The position numbers and the translations under genes were made by a program. Positions 14,414 through 21,791 of a stretch of 21,791 bases of DNA are shown piece by piece. The DNA is taken from contig JAJPHF010000196.1 of assembly GCA_021325365.1 (NCBI GenBank), forward strand, positions 1-21,791, read 5' to 3'. Below the pieces are notes generated by a model that ran no database searches, had not been told where the DNA came from, and was given only the letters and a program-made list of their open reading frames with translations. Each line of letters opens with the position of its first letter. The first letter of the stretch is position 1. Origin of the DNA: Pseudomonadota bacterium. GTDB lineage: Bacteria > Chloroflexota > UBA6077 > JAJPHF01.

Positions 14414-16177
14414 ATGGCCGATCTGGAGACGATGCGCCACAGCACGGCGCACGTGATGGCGGCGGCGGTGCAGCGGCTGTTCCCGGGCACCCAGCTGGGC
14501 GTGGGGCCGGCGATCGAGAACGGCTTCTACTACGACCTGGACGTGCCGCGGCGGCTGACGCCCGACGACCTCGCGGCTATCGAGGCCGAGATGCAGCGGA
14601 TCGTCGCCGAGCGCGTGCCCTTCGAGCGCGAGGAGCTGTCGCTCGACGACGCGCTCCGGCTCTTCGAGGGGCGTGGCGAGCAGTACAAGGTGGAGCTGCT
14701 GCGCGATCTGCGCGAGCGCGGCACCACCCGCCTCGACAGCCGCGAGGACGTGGACGTCGATCCGAACGCGACGACGGCCTCGATCTACCGCACGGGCGAC
14801 TACGTGGACCTCTGCCTCGGCCCCCACGTGCCGGACACCGGCCAGATCGGGCCGTTCAAGCTGACGAGCATCGCCGGCGCCTACTGGCGCGGCGACGAGA
14901 AGCGCCCGCAGCTTCAGCGCGTGTACGGCACGGTCTGGCCGACCCAGGAGGAGCTAGACCAGTACCTCTGGCGCGTCGAGGAGGCGAAGCGGCGCGACCA
15001 CCGCCGGCTCGGCCGCGAGCTCCGCCTGTTCTTCTTCGACGAGGTGGCGCCCGGCCAGCCCTTTATGCTGCCCAAGGGCATGACGATCTTCCGTATCCTG
15101 GAGACGCTGTCGCGGCAGGAGCACGCGCGTCGCGGCTACGAGGAGATCAGCACGCCGTCGCTGGTGAAGAGCGACCTGTGGGTGCAGTCGGGCCACTGGG
15201 GCAACTACCGCGAGAACATGTTCACCAGCGAGGTCGAGGGCGAGACGTACGGCTTCAAGCCGATGAACTGCCCCGAGGCGACGCTGGTCTACCGCTCGGA
15301 GACGCGCAGCTACCGCGACCTGCCGCTGCGGCTGGCCGAGACGACGCGCCTGCTCCGCAACGAGCGCTCGGGCACGCTCAACGGCCTGCTGCGCGTGCGC
15401 CAGCTCACCATGGACGACGCGCACATCTTCTGCCGCCCCGACCAGATCCAGGCGGAGATCGCGGGGGTGCTAGAGTTCGGCAGCGCCGTCTACGATCTCT
15501 TCGGCTTCTCCCGGCGCTACTATCTAAGCACGCGGCCGGAGAAGGCGATCGGCGACGCCGCGGTGTGGGAGCAGGCGGAGCGCGCGCTCGCGGAGGCGCT
15601 CGACGCCAGCGGCATCGCGTACGAGCTGAAGCCCGGCGAGGGCGCGTTCTACGGACCGAAGATCGACGTGGACATCGACGACGCGCTGGGCCGCTCGTGG
15701 CAGCTGGCGACGATCCAGCTCGACTTCAACCTGCCCGAGCGCTTCCAGCTCGAATACATCGGCGAGGACGGCCAGCCGCACCGCCCGGTGATGATCCACC
15801 GCGCCATCTTCGGCACCTACGAGCGGTTCCTGGGCATCCTGGTCGAGCACTACGCGGGTGCGTTCCCGCTCTGGCTGGCGCCGGTGCAGGCGATGCTCAT
15901 TCCCGTGGCCGACCGCCACGTGGCCTACGCCGACGAGGTGGCGGAGCGGCTGCGCGCCGCGGGGCTGCGCGTCGAGGTGGACGCGCGCGGCGAGCGCATG
16001 CAGGCGAAGATCCGCGATGCCCAGCTGCAGAAGATCCCCTACATGCTCGTCGTGGGCGACAAGGAGGCCGAGGCGGGGGCGGTGGCGGTGCGCGAGCGCT
16101 CCGGCGAGAACCGCGGCCCGCTGCCGCTCGACGAGTTCCTGCGCCTCGCCGCCGACCGCGTCGCGGCGCGCGAGTAA
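14414..16177 (+). CDS. thrS: Threonyl-tRNA synthetase, short form without TGS domain
   Basis: This 587-residue class II synthetase charges tRNA-Thr. It begins directly at the editing (N2) domain with HSTAHVMAA (H9, H13), continued by VDLCLGPHVPDTGQIG, which holds the Cys/His pair of the editing site. The catalytic core has the expected motifs: MNCPEA (zinc Cys), RSYRDLPLRLAE (motif 2), DDAHIFCR (zinc His) and PVMIHRAIFGTYERFLGIL (third zinc ligand and motif 3). The anticodon-binding domain closes the protein. The TGS domain of the usual 640-residue enzyme is missing. An upstream extension of this frame to 14228 reads through the terminator and does not resemble TGS. ATG 14414 has GGAGGG just before it; ATG 14402 is the alternative. 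Expression is controlled by the T-box upstream. Confidence 0.95.
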   Translation: MADLETMRHSTAHVMAAAVQRLFPGTQLGVGPAIENGFYYDLDVPRRLTPDDLAAIEAEMQRIVAERVPFEREELSLDDALRLFEGRGEQYKVELLRDLRERGTTRLDSREDVDVDPNATTASIYRTGDYVDLCLGPHVPDTGQIGPFKLTSIAGAYWRGDEKRPQLQRVYGTVWPTQEELDQYLWRVEEAKRRDHRRLGRELRLFFFDEVAPGQPFMLPKGMTIFRILETLSRQEHARRGYEEISTPSLVKSDLWVQSGHWGNYRENMFTSEVEGETYGFKPMNCPEATLVYRSETRSYRDLPLRLAETTRLLRNERSGTLNGLLRVRQLTMDDAHIFCRPDQIQAEIAGVLEFGSAVYDLFGFSRRYYLSTRPEKAIGDAAVWEQAERALAEALDASGIAYELKPGEGAFYGPKIDVDIDDALGRSWQLATIQLDFNLPERFQLEYIGEDGQPHRPVMIHRAIFGTYERFLGILVEHYAGAFPLWLAPVQAMLIPVADRHVAYADEVAERLRAAGLRVEVDARGERMQAKIRDAQLQKIPYMLVVGDKEAEAGAVAVRERSGENRGPLPLDEFLRLAADRVAARE

Positions 16178-16216
16178 CGGATTTCCTCCGAGCGCAGCCT
16201 GAGCAGGAGATCGTCG

Positions 16217-16462
16217 ATGGGTAGCAAAGATACGCTACACCGCCTAGTTGATGCCTTGCCGGAAACCGCCGTGGACGAAGCCGAGCGCCGGCTGCAAGCA
16301 TTGAGCACCGAGGACCCGGTCTGGCGAGCAGCACTGCTCGCACCCCTAGACGACGAGGCCGAAACACCCGAGGAGTCCGCCGCTCTAGCAGAGGGGCGCG
16401 AGGCAATCGCACGCGGCGACGTGTACTCGCTGGAGGACGTCCGTCGCGAGCTGGGCCTGTGA
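16217..16462 (+). CDS. Probable antitoxin of a RelE/ParE-type pair
   Basis: This 81-residue acidic protein starts at an ATG with AGGAG 8 nt upstream. It ends in the common antitoxin-like tail EGREAIARGDVYSLEDVRRE, where such proteins wrap their toxin. The N-terminal part (LHRLVDALPETAVDEAERRLQ) is helical and resembles short addiction-module or DUF proteins. The assignment comes mainly from position: the next gene, overlapping by 4 nt (GTGA), is a RelE/ParE-like toxin. No separate DNA-binding motif is obvious. It sits 39 bp after thrS and could be transcribed with it. Confidence 0.7.
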   Translation: MGSKDTLHRLVDALPETAVDEAERRLQALSTEDPVWRAALLAPLDDEAETPEESAALAEGREAIARGDVYSLEDVRRELGL

Positions 16463-16715
16463 CCTGGAAGATCCGCATCAGCGGCCCCGCGCGCGGAGAC
16501 TTACGGCGACTGGACCAGCAGACGGCCGAGCGGGTGCTTGCTGGGCTGGACCGATACGCTCGAACAGGGCAAGGCGACTTGACGCGGCTGAGAGGCCAAG
16601 GCGGCGAGTTCCGGCTGCGAGTGGCGGCTGGCGCGTGCGATTTGCGCTGGACCATCGCACGTCGACGATCGACGTCATCCGAGTGCTGCCTCGCGGCCGG
16701 GCTTACCGAGGCTAG
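16459..16715 (+). pseudogene. RelE/ParE-family toxin, frameshifted near 16623
   Basis: From the GTG at 16459 the protein is a clear RelE/ParE toxin: ISGPARGDLRRLDQQTAERV, then LTRLRGQGGEFRLRV to about residue 55. There the frame changes. The as-read frame continues as unrelated sequence to 16755. Shifting back one base at about 16623 restores the family C-terminus, GGWRVRFALDHRTSTIDVI then RVLPRGRAYRG, stopping at 16715. The restored protein would have about 85 residues, the normal size. One G seems to be missing from a run in GTGGCGGCTGG (16621-16631). The toxin would lack its C-terminal catalytic strand unless the base is a sequencing error. RelE members cleave mRNA on the ribosome and ParE members poison gyrase; which applies cannot be told here. 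Confidence 0.8.
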
Positions 16716-16733
16716 TGTGGAATGCGAAAGCGG

Positions 16734-16761
16734 AGGGCTGAGAGCTGATGGCTGATAGCTC
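16734..16761. repeat. Heptamer tandem repeat spanning the MmgE start codon
   Basis: Four consecutive 7-nt units, AGGGCTG, AGAGCTG, ATGGCTG and ATAGCTC, run from 16734 to 16761. The ATG of the next gene is the first three bases of the third unit. The period matches the heptamer hairpin at 1552-1624, though the sequence differs. Confidence 0.7.
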
Positions 16762-18100
16762 GTCGCGCCTGGCCGAGTTCGTGACGCGGACGCGCCTGGA
16801 GGACGTGCCGCCGGCAACGGTCCACCTGGCGAAGCGGGGCATCCTCGACAACCTGGGGGTGGCGCTGGGCGCCGCCGACGATCCGGGCGTGGCGATCGCG
16901 CGGCGCGTCGCGCTGGAGCTGGGCGGCAACGCGCAAGCCACCCTCTGGGCGGATGGGCGGCAGACGAGCGTGACGCAGGCGGCGCTCGTCAACGGCATCA
17001 TGTCCCACATCCTCGACTACGACGACACCCACCTCCCCACCATCCTGCACCCCAGCGGCACGCTCGTGGCGGCGGCGGTGCCGCTCGCCGAGTGGCGCGG
17101 GGCGAGCGGCGCCGACCTGCTGGCGGCCTACCTGCTGGGGTTCGAGGTCGAGGCGCGGGTCAGCCTGAGCGTCTATCCCGAGCACTACGACGTGGGCTGG
17201 CACATCACCGGCACGGCCGGCACGCTGGGCGCCGCCGGGGCCGCGGCGCGGCTGCTCGGCCTCGACGTGGAGCACACCGTCTGGGCGCTGGGCGCGGCGG
17301 CGACGCAGGCCGCGGGCCTGCGCGAGATGTTCGGCTCGATGTGCAAGTCGCTGCACGTTGGCAAGGCCGCGTCGAACGGGCTGCTGGCGGCGCTCTTGGC
17401 GCGCGAGGGCTACACGTCGTCGCCGACGCCGCTTGAGGGGCGGCGAGGCTTCGGCGCGGTGCTCTCCACCAGGTTCGACGAGGCCGCGCTGACGGACGAG
17501 CTGGGCGAGCGTTGGGAAGTTCACCGCAACGCCTTCAAGCCGTACGCCTGCGGCGTCGTCACCCATCCGGCGATCGACGCGGCGCGGCGGCTGCGCGCGA
17601 TGGGTTACGAGCCGGGCGCCGTGGCGCGGATCGACGCGACCGTCCACCCGCTGGTGCTGGAGCTGTGCGGCAAGACGGAGCCGCGCGTCGGCCTGGAGGG
17701 CAAGTTCAGCATCTACCACTGCATCGCGATGGGCTTCCTGGAAGACGCCGCGGGGCCGGCCCAGTTCACCGACGCGATGGTCAACCGGCCGGACGCGGTG
17801 GCCCTCCGCCGCAAGGTACAGGCGACTGCCGACCCGGCGCTCCCCGAGGCTCAGGCGCGGCTGGTGCTCCACCTGACGGACGGCCGGCCGGTCGAGGTGT
17901 TCGTCGAGGCGGCGAGCGGCACGCTGGAGAACCCCATCAGCGACGCCGACCTGGCGGCCAAGTTCCGCGCGCTGGCGACGCCGGTGATCGGCGCGGCCGC
18001 GGCCGACGAGGTAGTGGCGACCGTCTGGGAGCTGGAGCGCCTGCCGGACGTGCGCCAGCTCGTCGGCCGGCTGGCGCGGCGATTACCGGGGCCGGCGTAG
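16748..18100 (+). CDS. MmgE/PrpD family protein
   Basis: This 450-residue protein has the family's usual length. MmgE/PrpD proteins include 2-methylcitrate dehydratase and cis-aconitate decarboxylase-like enzymes, which act on small carboxylic acids in the cytoplasm. Recognisable parts are RGILDNLGVALG near the start, NGIMSHILDYDDTH (the conserved D-D-T region, about residues 83-96), HYDVGWHITGTAGTLGAAGA, MCKSLHVGKAASNG and FKPYACGVVTHPAIDA. The C-terminus has ENPISDADLAAKF, also typical. The subgroup and substrate cannot be decided from sequence alone. No propionate-pathway partners (prpB, prpC) are nearby. The ATG lies in a heptamer repeat and no clear ribosome binding site precedes it, so translation may be modest. 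On the opposite strand a truncated gene abuts its stop. Confidence 0.9.
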   Translation: MADSSSRLAEFVTRTRLEDVPPATVHLAKRGILDNLGVALGAADDPGVAIARRVALELGGNAQATLWADGRQTSVTQAALVNGIMSHILDYDDTHLPTILHPSGTLVAAAVPLAEWRGASGADLLAAYLLGFEVEARVSLSVYPEHYDVGWHITGTAGTLGAAGAAARLLGLDVEHTVWALGAAATQAAGLREMFGSMCKSLHVGKAASNGLLAALLAREGYTSSPTPLEGRRGFGAVLSTRFDEAALTDELGERWEVHRNAFKPYACGVVTHPAIDAARRLRAMGYEPGAVARIDATVHPLVLELCGKTEPRVGLEGKFSIYHCIAMGFLEDAAGPAQFTDAMVNRPDAVALRRKVQATADPALPEAQARLVLHLTDGRPVEVFVEAASGTLENPISDADLAAKFRALATPVIGAAAADEVVATVWELERLPDVRQLVGRLARRLPGPA

Positions 18101-18101
18101 G

Positions 18102-18291
18102 CTTGGTCGGCGCTCGGCGTGTTCAGGCCGAGGCGGACCTTCACGGGCGCGGTCAGCGCGGGGCTCGCGGCGCTCGTCGGCGCGGCGGCCGGTGGCGTCG
18201 GCGCGCTCGCGGGCGCCGCGGGGGGAGCCGGCCGCGCCGCGCAGCCGGCGACCGCGAGATTGAGTAAAAGCATCAAGACCATGCGGCGCAT
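18102..18291 (-). pseudogene. 5' remnant of a substrate-binding lipoprotein gene
   Basis: From ATG 18291 the minus strand encodes a typical lipoprotein signal (MVLMLLLNLAVAGC, lipobox VAGC) and an Ala/Pro linker. It then has VKVRLGLNTPSADQA, the usual first strand of an NMT1/TauA-like binding protein. At about 18100 the similarity stops and the frame runs into the antisense of the MmgE gene, with a nonsense C-terminus. About 60 of the expected 340-380 residues are left. It lies just downstream of a complete paralogue on the same strand. A deletion joining this gene to the end of the MmgE gene would explain the layout. It is probably not functional. Confidence 0.7.
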
Positions 18292-18356
18292 GGCACGGCC
18301 AATCCTGGCGAGCGGCGCGAGCGCTCGCCCGCGCTGTGAGATGTGGGGCACGGCGC

Positions 18357-19448
18357 CTAGCTGCCGTAGAGCTGGCGGAAATAGCCGGCGTCGTCCAGCT
18401 CGCGGATGAAGCGGTCGTTGACGAACTGCTCGGGCTTGGCGTCCCTGGCTTTCGGGTCGGTCTCGGCGAGGCCGTCGAGCACCGTCTGCACTGCGCCCAC
18501 GCTAGGGTATGGGATCCGCTTCAAATGCTTCGCGAGGTGGTAGTCGTAAGCGTCGCTCAGCCCCGCCGCGTCGTCGCTCTGCATGTACTTGGCGATCACG
18601 GCGATGCTGCCCGGCTTGTTCGTCGCCAGGTAGTGAATCGCGTCGACCCAGGCCCGGGCAAAGCGCCGCACGGTGTCCTCGCGGGTGCGCACGATCGTGT
18701 CAGTGCTCACCAGGCCCGTTGGCGAGAAGGGGACGCCGGTGTCGGCCAGGTCGAGCAGCTCGCGGTAGCCGTGCTCCCGCGCCACCTGCGTGGTCGGGTC
18801 GGTGAGCACGCCGCTCTCGACCGCCCCGGCCTCCAGTCCCGTCAGGATCTCGGGATTGCCGTTCAGCTGGACCAGGGTCGCGTCGGTCGGGTCCATGCTC
18901 CAGTAGCGCAGCGCGGCGCGCGCGGCCCAATCGGTCGCCGCGCCGAGGCGTGTGATCCCCATCCGCGTGCCTTTGATCTGCTCGGGCCGCTGGATGTCGG
19001 GGCGCGCGAAGATTTGGAACTGGAAGGTGTCGACCTGGGAGCCGAGCAGCACGAGATCGGCCCCTGCCAGCCGCGCGGGCGTGACGGACGTGGCACCCCC
19101 ACTGGAGAACAGCGCGTCGCCGGCGGTGAGCGCCTGCGCCGGCTGGACGGCGCCCGCCACGTAGGTCATCTCGACGTCCAGCCCCTGCTGGTCGAAGAAG
19201 CCCTCCTCCTTGGCCAGCCAGAACGGCGCGCTGTTCATGCCCAGCGCGACGTAAATCGCCCTTACGGCCGCGCGCGGGCCGGCCGGCTGCTGGCTGGCCG
19301 GCGGGGCGGCCGGGACGCTCGCCGCCGGGGCGCCAGCGGCGCTACCGCTACTGGTCGCCGCGGGCGCGCTCGGGCTCGCGGGCGCCACGCAGCCGACCGC
19401 AAGCAGAAACGCGATCAGCGCGAGGGGAGCGCAACGGGCTGCCGGCAT
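18357..19448 (-). CDS. NMT1/TauA-like ABC substrate-binding lipoprotein
   Basis: This 363-residue exported lipoprotein has a signal with lipobox LLAVGC (Cys about residue 20) and a long Ala/Ser/Pro linker. The solute-binding domain opens with VALGMNSAPFWLAKEEGFFD, then GLDVEMTYVAG, as in the NMT1/SsuA group. Later, LGSQVDTFQFQIFARPDIQR and the KGTRMGITRLGAATDWAAR segment match the ligand-cleft strands of that fold. The ATG has AAGGAGG 7 nt upstream, the best ribosome binding site in the window, and a TATAAT about 57 nt upstream. It is only distantly similar to the protein encoded at 422, so it probably binds another ligand. No ABC permease or ATPase is adjacent. Confidence 0.87.
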   Translation of the reverse strand: MPAARCAPLALIAFLLAVGCVAPASPSAPAATSSGSAAGAPAASVPAAPPASQQPAGPRAAVRAIYVALGMNSAPFWLAKEEGFFDQQGLDVEMTYVAGAVQPAQALTAGDALFSSGGATSVTPARLAGADLVLLGSQVDTFQFQIFARPDIQRPEQIKGTRMGITRLGAATDWAARAALRYWSMDPTDATLVQLNGNPEILTGLEAGAVESGVLTDPTTQVAREHGYRELLDLADTGVPFSPTGLVSTDTIVRTREDTVRRFARAWVDAIHYLATNKPGSIAVIAKYMQSDDAAGLSDAYDYHLAKHLKRIPYPSVGAVQTVLDGLAETDPKARDAKPEQFVNDRFIRELDDAGYFRQLYGS

Positions 19449-19505
19449 CGTGCTGCCTCCTTACAAGGTCGGGTGCCCGCCAACGCGTACCGGCACGGGC
19501 CGCTC

Positions 19506-19511
19506 ATTATA
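19506..19511 (-). promoter_or_regulatory. Perfect -10 (TATAAT) upstream of the 19448 gene
   Basis: The minus strand reads TATAAT from 19511 to 19506, about 57 nt before the start codon. No good -35 is seen 16-18 bp further up, so activator help is possible. Confidence 0.45.
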
Positions 19512-19630
19512 CGGCCGCGTTCGCGCACCTGCCGCCGTCCGGACTGAGCCTGCGACCACGACGGAGATTTGGCCAAGGCCGGCACGGACTCACGGGCGCA
19601 CTCCCCGGTGGGGCGCGGGGACGCGGACGA

Positions 19631-19659
19631 TTGTCGCCCGGCAATCGTTCACCTATACT
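19631..19659 (+). promoter_or_regulatory. Promoter of the class II aldolase gene
   Basis: TTGTCG (19631-19636) and TATACT (19654-19659) are spaced 17 bp apart. They give a leader of about 45 nt before the ATG at 19711. The promoter is divergent from that of the binding-protein gene, so the two share a 262-bp control region. Confidence 0.6.
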
Positions 19660-19710
19660 CGGGGACAAGGCCGCGCGGGCGGGGCGCCCGCTGGGCCGAA
19701 AGGGGGCACT

Positions 19711-20418
19711 ATGGCCGCGTCGGAGATCATGGCCTACCGGCAGAGCATGGTTGCCAGCGCCGAGGCGCTCGTGCGCTCGGGCATCTTGTCGGCCAGCCAG
19801 CACGGCAACATGTCGGTGCTGCTGCCCGGCGAGAGCGAGCTGCTCTTGACCGCGGGCTCGGGACTGGGCAGCCTGCGCACGGACGAGCTAGCGCGCCTCG
19901 ACCGTGGCGGCCGCGTGCTGGAGGGACGGCTCGCGCCGACGGCGCACGAGATCATCCACATGCACACCGTCGTCTACGAGCACCTGCCGCACGTGCGCGC
20001 GGTGATCCACACGCACCAGCCCTACGCCTCGGCGTTCGCCGTGGCCAGCCGGCCCATCGAGTGCGTGGCCGAGGTTATGGCGCGCTGGATGGGCGCGGAG
20101 CCGGTGCCGGTCGCGAAGTACGGGCCGCGCGGCTCAGACGCCGCGGTGGAGAACATCGCGGCGGTCCTGCGCGAGCACCCGACCTGCAAGGCGCTGCTGC
20201 TGGAGCACCACGGCGTGCTGGTGTTCGGCGAGGACGCCGAGCAGACGACGCGCATCGCCGTCGCGCTCGAAGAGGCGGCCCAGCTCGCGCTGTTGGCGAA
20301 CACGCTCGGGCCGCTGCGCCCCCTGCCGGCCGACGCCGCAGTCAGTAGCCAGCAGCGCCGCGTGGACTTCGAGCGGATCGGCGGGCTTGGCGCCGACGGC
20401 GGCCAGGCGCGCGCCTAG
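19711..20418 (+). CDS. Class II aldolase/adducin family protein
   Basis: This 235-residue protein has the fold of L-fuculose-phosphate aldolase and L-ribulose-5-phosphate 4-epimerase, zinc-dependent enzymes of sugar and hydroxy-acid metabolism. The family layout is visible: SQHGNMSV near the start (binding loop), E80 in PTAHEIIHMH, the zinc histidines H100 and H102 in HTHQPYA, and a third in HHGVLVFG (H166/H167). The length matches the family's 210-260 residues. ATG 19711 is preferred to longer versions because AAAGGGGG lies just before it and a promoter sits 52 bp upstream; the open frame back to 19450 would cross that promoter. Many family members in this kind of genome are uncharacterised, so aldolase, epimerase or decarboxylase activity remains open. 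Confidence 0.88.
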   Translation: MAASEIMAYRQSMVASAEALVRSGILSASQHGNMSVLLPGESELLLTAGSGLGSLRTDELARLDRGGRVLEGRLAPTAHEIIHMHTVVYEHLPHVRAVIHTHQPYASAFAVASRPIECVAEVMARWMGAEPVPVAKYGPRGSDAAVENIAAVLREHPTCKALLLEHHGVLVFGEDAEQTTRIAVALEEAAQLALLANTLGPLRPLPADAAVSSQQRRVDFERIGGLGADGGQARA

Positions 20419-20766
20419 CGATCCGCCCGCGTGGCGAGGTAGGCCGCGCTGCGTCGAATTCTGCCGCCACGATGACGCAGGGCAGCGGCTCGTCCGGTAC
20501 CGCCGCCGTGATGCCGACCGGGGGCCGTCCCTGGCTGGGCTGGGCTGATGGCGCTCGGTCCGGTGAACCCGACGTAGGGCCGGGGCTCGTGCCCTGCCGC
20601 CCGGCGGCGCGAGCAGCGCGCCGCAGCCCTGCGCGCCTGCTCGCTCTACGCGCGCCGGCGCCGCTGGCTGCAGGCAGGCGCGACCCGCGCCCCGGGAAGC
20701 AGCCGAGGGCGCGCATCACCTTGCGATTGGCTGTAGGCCACGCTAGCAGCGGAAGGAGAGGCTCGG
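20419..20766. other. 348-bp intergenic region with a repeat core
   Basis: No gene is supported. At about 20572-20607 it holds a third copy of the GTAGGGC...GGGGCTCGT...CCCTGCCGCCCGGC core found in the two miniature elements, here without clear inverted ends. A weak TTGCGA-17-TAGCAG pair (20721-20749) and a strong ribosome binding site, GGAAGGAGAGG (20751-20761), precede the next gene. Confidence 0.55.
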
Positions 20767-21791
20767 GTGCAAACGCTAACTAACGTAGCGGAGATGAACG
20801 CGCGGAGCGAGCGCTGGAACACGCGGCTCGTCGGCCACCACGACCTGAACGGCCAGGGCGACGGCATGCAGCTCCTGAAGGTCGGGCAGTATGCCTACGT
20901 GGCGCATCTCGGCGTCCACGACATGGCCCTGAGCATCCTCGACTGTGCCGACCCGAGCGCCCCGAAGCTCGTGCGCCAGATCCCGCACTTCGAGAACACC
21001 CACAGCCACAAGGTCCAGATCGCCGGCAACCTGCTCATCCAGAACCTCGAGAAGCCGTACTTCGCCCAGAAGGGGCCGCAGGCGGCGAAGCACCAGGCCG
21101 GCATCATCACCTACGACCTCACGGACCCCACCGATCCGCGGCCCGTCGGGCGGCTGGAGGTCGAGGGCGCGGGCGTGCACCGCATGTGGATGACCGACGG
21201 CAAGTATGCGCACGTGGCGAGCAGCTGGCCGGGCTACCACGAGCGCGTGTACTTGATTGCGGACGTGTCGGACCCCGCCCACCCGAAGAAGGCGGGCATC
21301 TGGCACATCCCGGGCACCAAGGACGGCGAGGAGCCGGAGTGGCTGAGCTTCCCCGGCCAGCACGCCTACGTTCACGGCATCATCCCCGAGGGCAACCGCG
21401 CCTACGTGTCGTGCGTCGACGGCGGCATGGCGATCGTCGACATCTCGGACGTGGCGAACCCGCAGACGATCAGCCACATCAACTGGTTCCCGCCGTTCGG
21501 CGGCTACTGCCACACCTCGGAGCCGCTGCCGAGCCGCGGGCTGGTGCTGTGCGTCTGTGAGTCGGTGAAGGAGACGGTCGCCGAGGACGGCGACAAGCGC
21601 ATCTGGGTGGTGGACGTGCGCGAGGAGCGCCAGCCGGTCATCCGCAGCAGCTTCCCGCGGCCCACGCCGCCGGCGGGCTCGCCGTGGAAGGACTACGACG
21701 AGCGGCCGCGCCGCTTCGGGCCGCACAACGTCCACGAGAACCGGCCGCACTACGGCTACCGCAGCGAGCACCTGATCTTCAGCACCTGGTA
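20767..21791 (+). CDS. LVIVD-repeat beta-propeller-like protein (partial)
   Basis: An uninterrupted frame starts at GTG 20767, 5 nt after the strong ribosome binding site GGAAGGAGAGG, and is still open after 341 residues at the window edge. It contains repeated LVIVD-type strands: AYVAHLGVHDMALSILDCAD, IITYDLTDPTDPRPVG, VYLIADVSDPAHPKKAG, GGMAIVDISDVANPQ and IWVVDVREERQPV. Each has the short Asp-x-Ser/Thr-Asp-Pro turn of these propeller-like repeats. There is no signal peptide, so it is probably cytoplasmic. Many His residues (TNVAEMN...HSHKVQ, QHAYVHG, GPHNVHENRPHYGY) could bind metal, as in selenium-binding-like propellers; that is inference. Homologues often sit beside UbiD, MmgE and NMT1-like genes in such genomes. 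The 3' end is missing. Confidence 0.8.
   Translation, partial: MQTLTNVAEMNARSERWNTRLVGHHDLNGQGDGMQLLKVGQYAYVAHLGVHDMALSILDCADPSAPKLVRQIPHFENTHSHKVQIAGNLLIQNLEKPYFAQKGPQAAKHQAGIITYDLTDPTDPRPVGRLEVEGAGVHRMWMTDGKYAHVASSWPGYHERVYLIADVSDPAHPKKAGIWHIPGTKDGEEPEWLSFPGQHAYVHGIIPEGNRAYVSCVDGGMAIVDISDVANPQTISHINWFPPFGGYCHTSEPLPSRGLVLCVCESVKETVAEDGDKRIWVVDVREERQPVIRSSFPRPTPPAGSPWKDYDERPRRFGPHNVHENRPHYGYRSEHLIFSTW

Noticed and set aside
14215..16224. 669-residue Arg/Ala-rich open frame over thrS
   Set aside because: It is an out-of-frame shadow of thrS; all class II synthetase motifs are in the other frame.

Overview
The window looks like a chromosomal segment of a high-GC bacterium; an uncultured or soil-type Chloroflexota is the best guess. 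That rests on gene content and is inference: a UbiD-type decarboxylase, an MmgE/PrpD protein, a class II aldolase and an LVIVD-repeat protein mixed with NMT1-like lipoprotein binding proteins; Thr/Pro/Ala-rich tails on several surface proteins; and a T-box before thrS. Most genes run at roughly 70% GC or more (positions 15001-15060 are 77%). A block at about 11700-13100 is clearly lower (12361-12420 is 43%).

Left part (1-4355, + strand): a lipoprotein substrate-binding protein (422-1549), a UbiD-family decarboxylase (1634-3277) and an EamA transporter (3489-4355). A heptamer-built hairpin separates the first two genes. A miniature element with inverted ends separates the second and third.

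Housekeeping block (10042-4365, - strand): a one-TM protein with a Thr/Pro/Ala tail, then argF, a truncated CdaA paralogue, cdaA, cdaR (YbbR) and der, packed with overlaps or tiny gaps. The unusual point is the truncated CdaA. It is a 114-residue membrane domain, identical to CdaA over 62 residues, and its stop codon overlaps the cdaA start.

Accessory block (10043-13875): one half of a 10-kb-spaced inverted repeat pair, a tandem array of hairpin repeats, then a three-gene operon of secreted or anchored proteins that I do not recognise. The middle gene is frameshifted. After it come a second copy of the miniature element and two strong hairpins.

Translation block (13837-16177): a promoter, tRNA-Val(GAC), a T-box riboswitch with a threonine (ACC) specifier and a terminator, then a ThrS lacking the N-terminal TGS domain. 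A toxin-antitoxin pair follows (16217-16715), with the RelE/ParE-like toxin frameshifted.

Right part (16748-21791): an MmgE/PrpD protein, a remnant of a substrate-binding lipoprotein on the other strand, a complete paralogue of it, a divergent class II aldolase, and an LVIVD-repeat protein running off the end. Together with the left part this looks like genes for uptake and breakdown of organic acids, but no ABC permease or ATPase is present and no substrate can be named.
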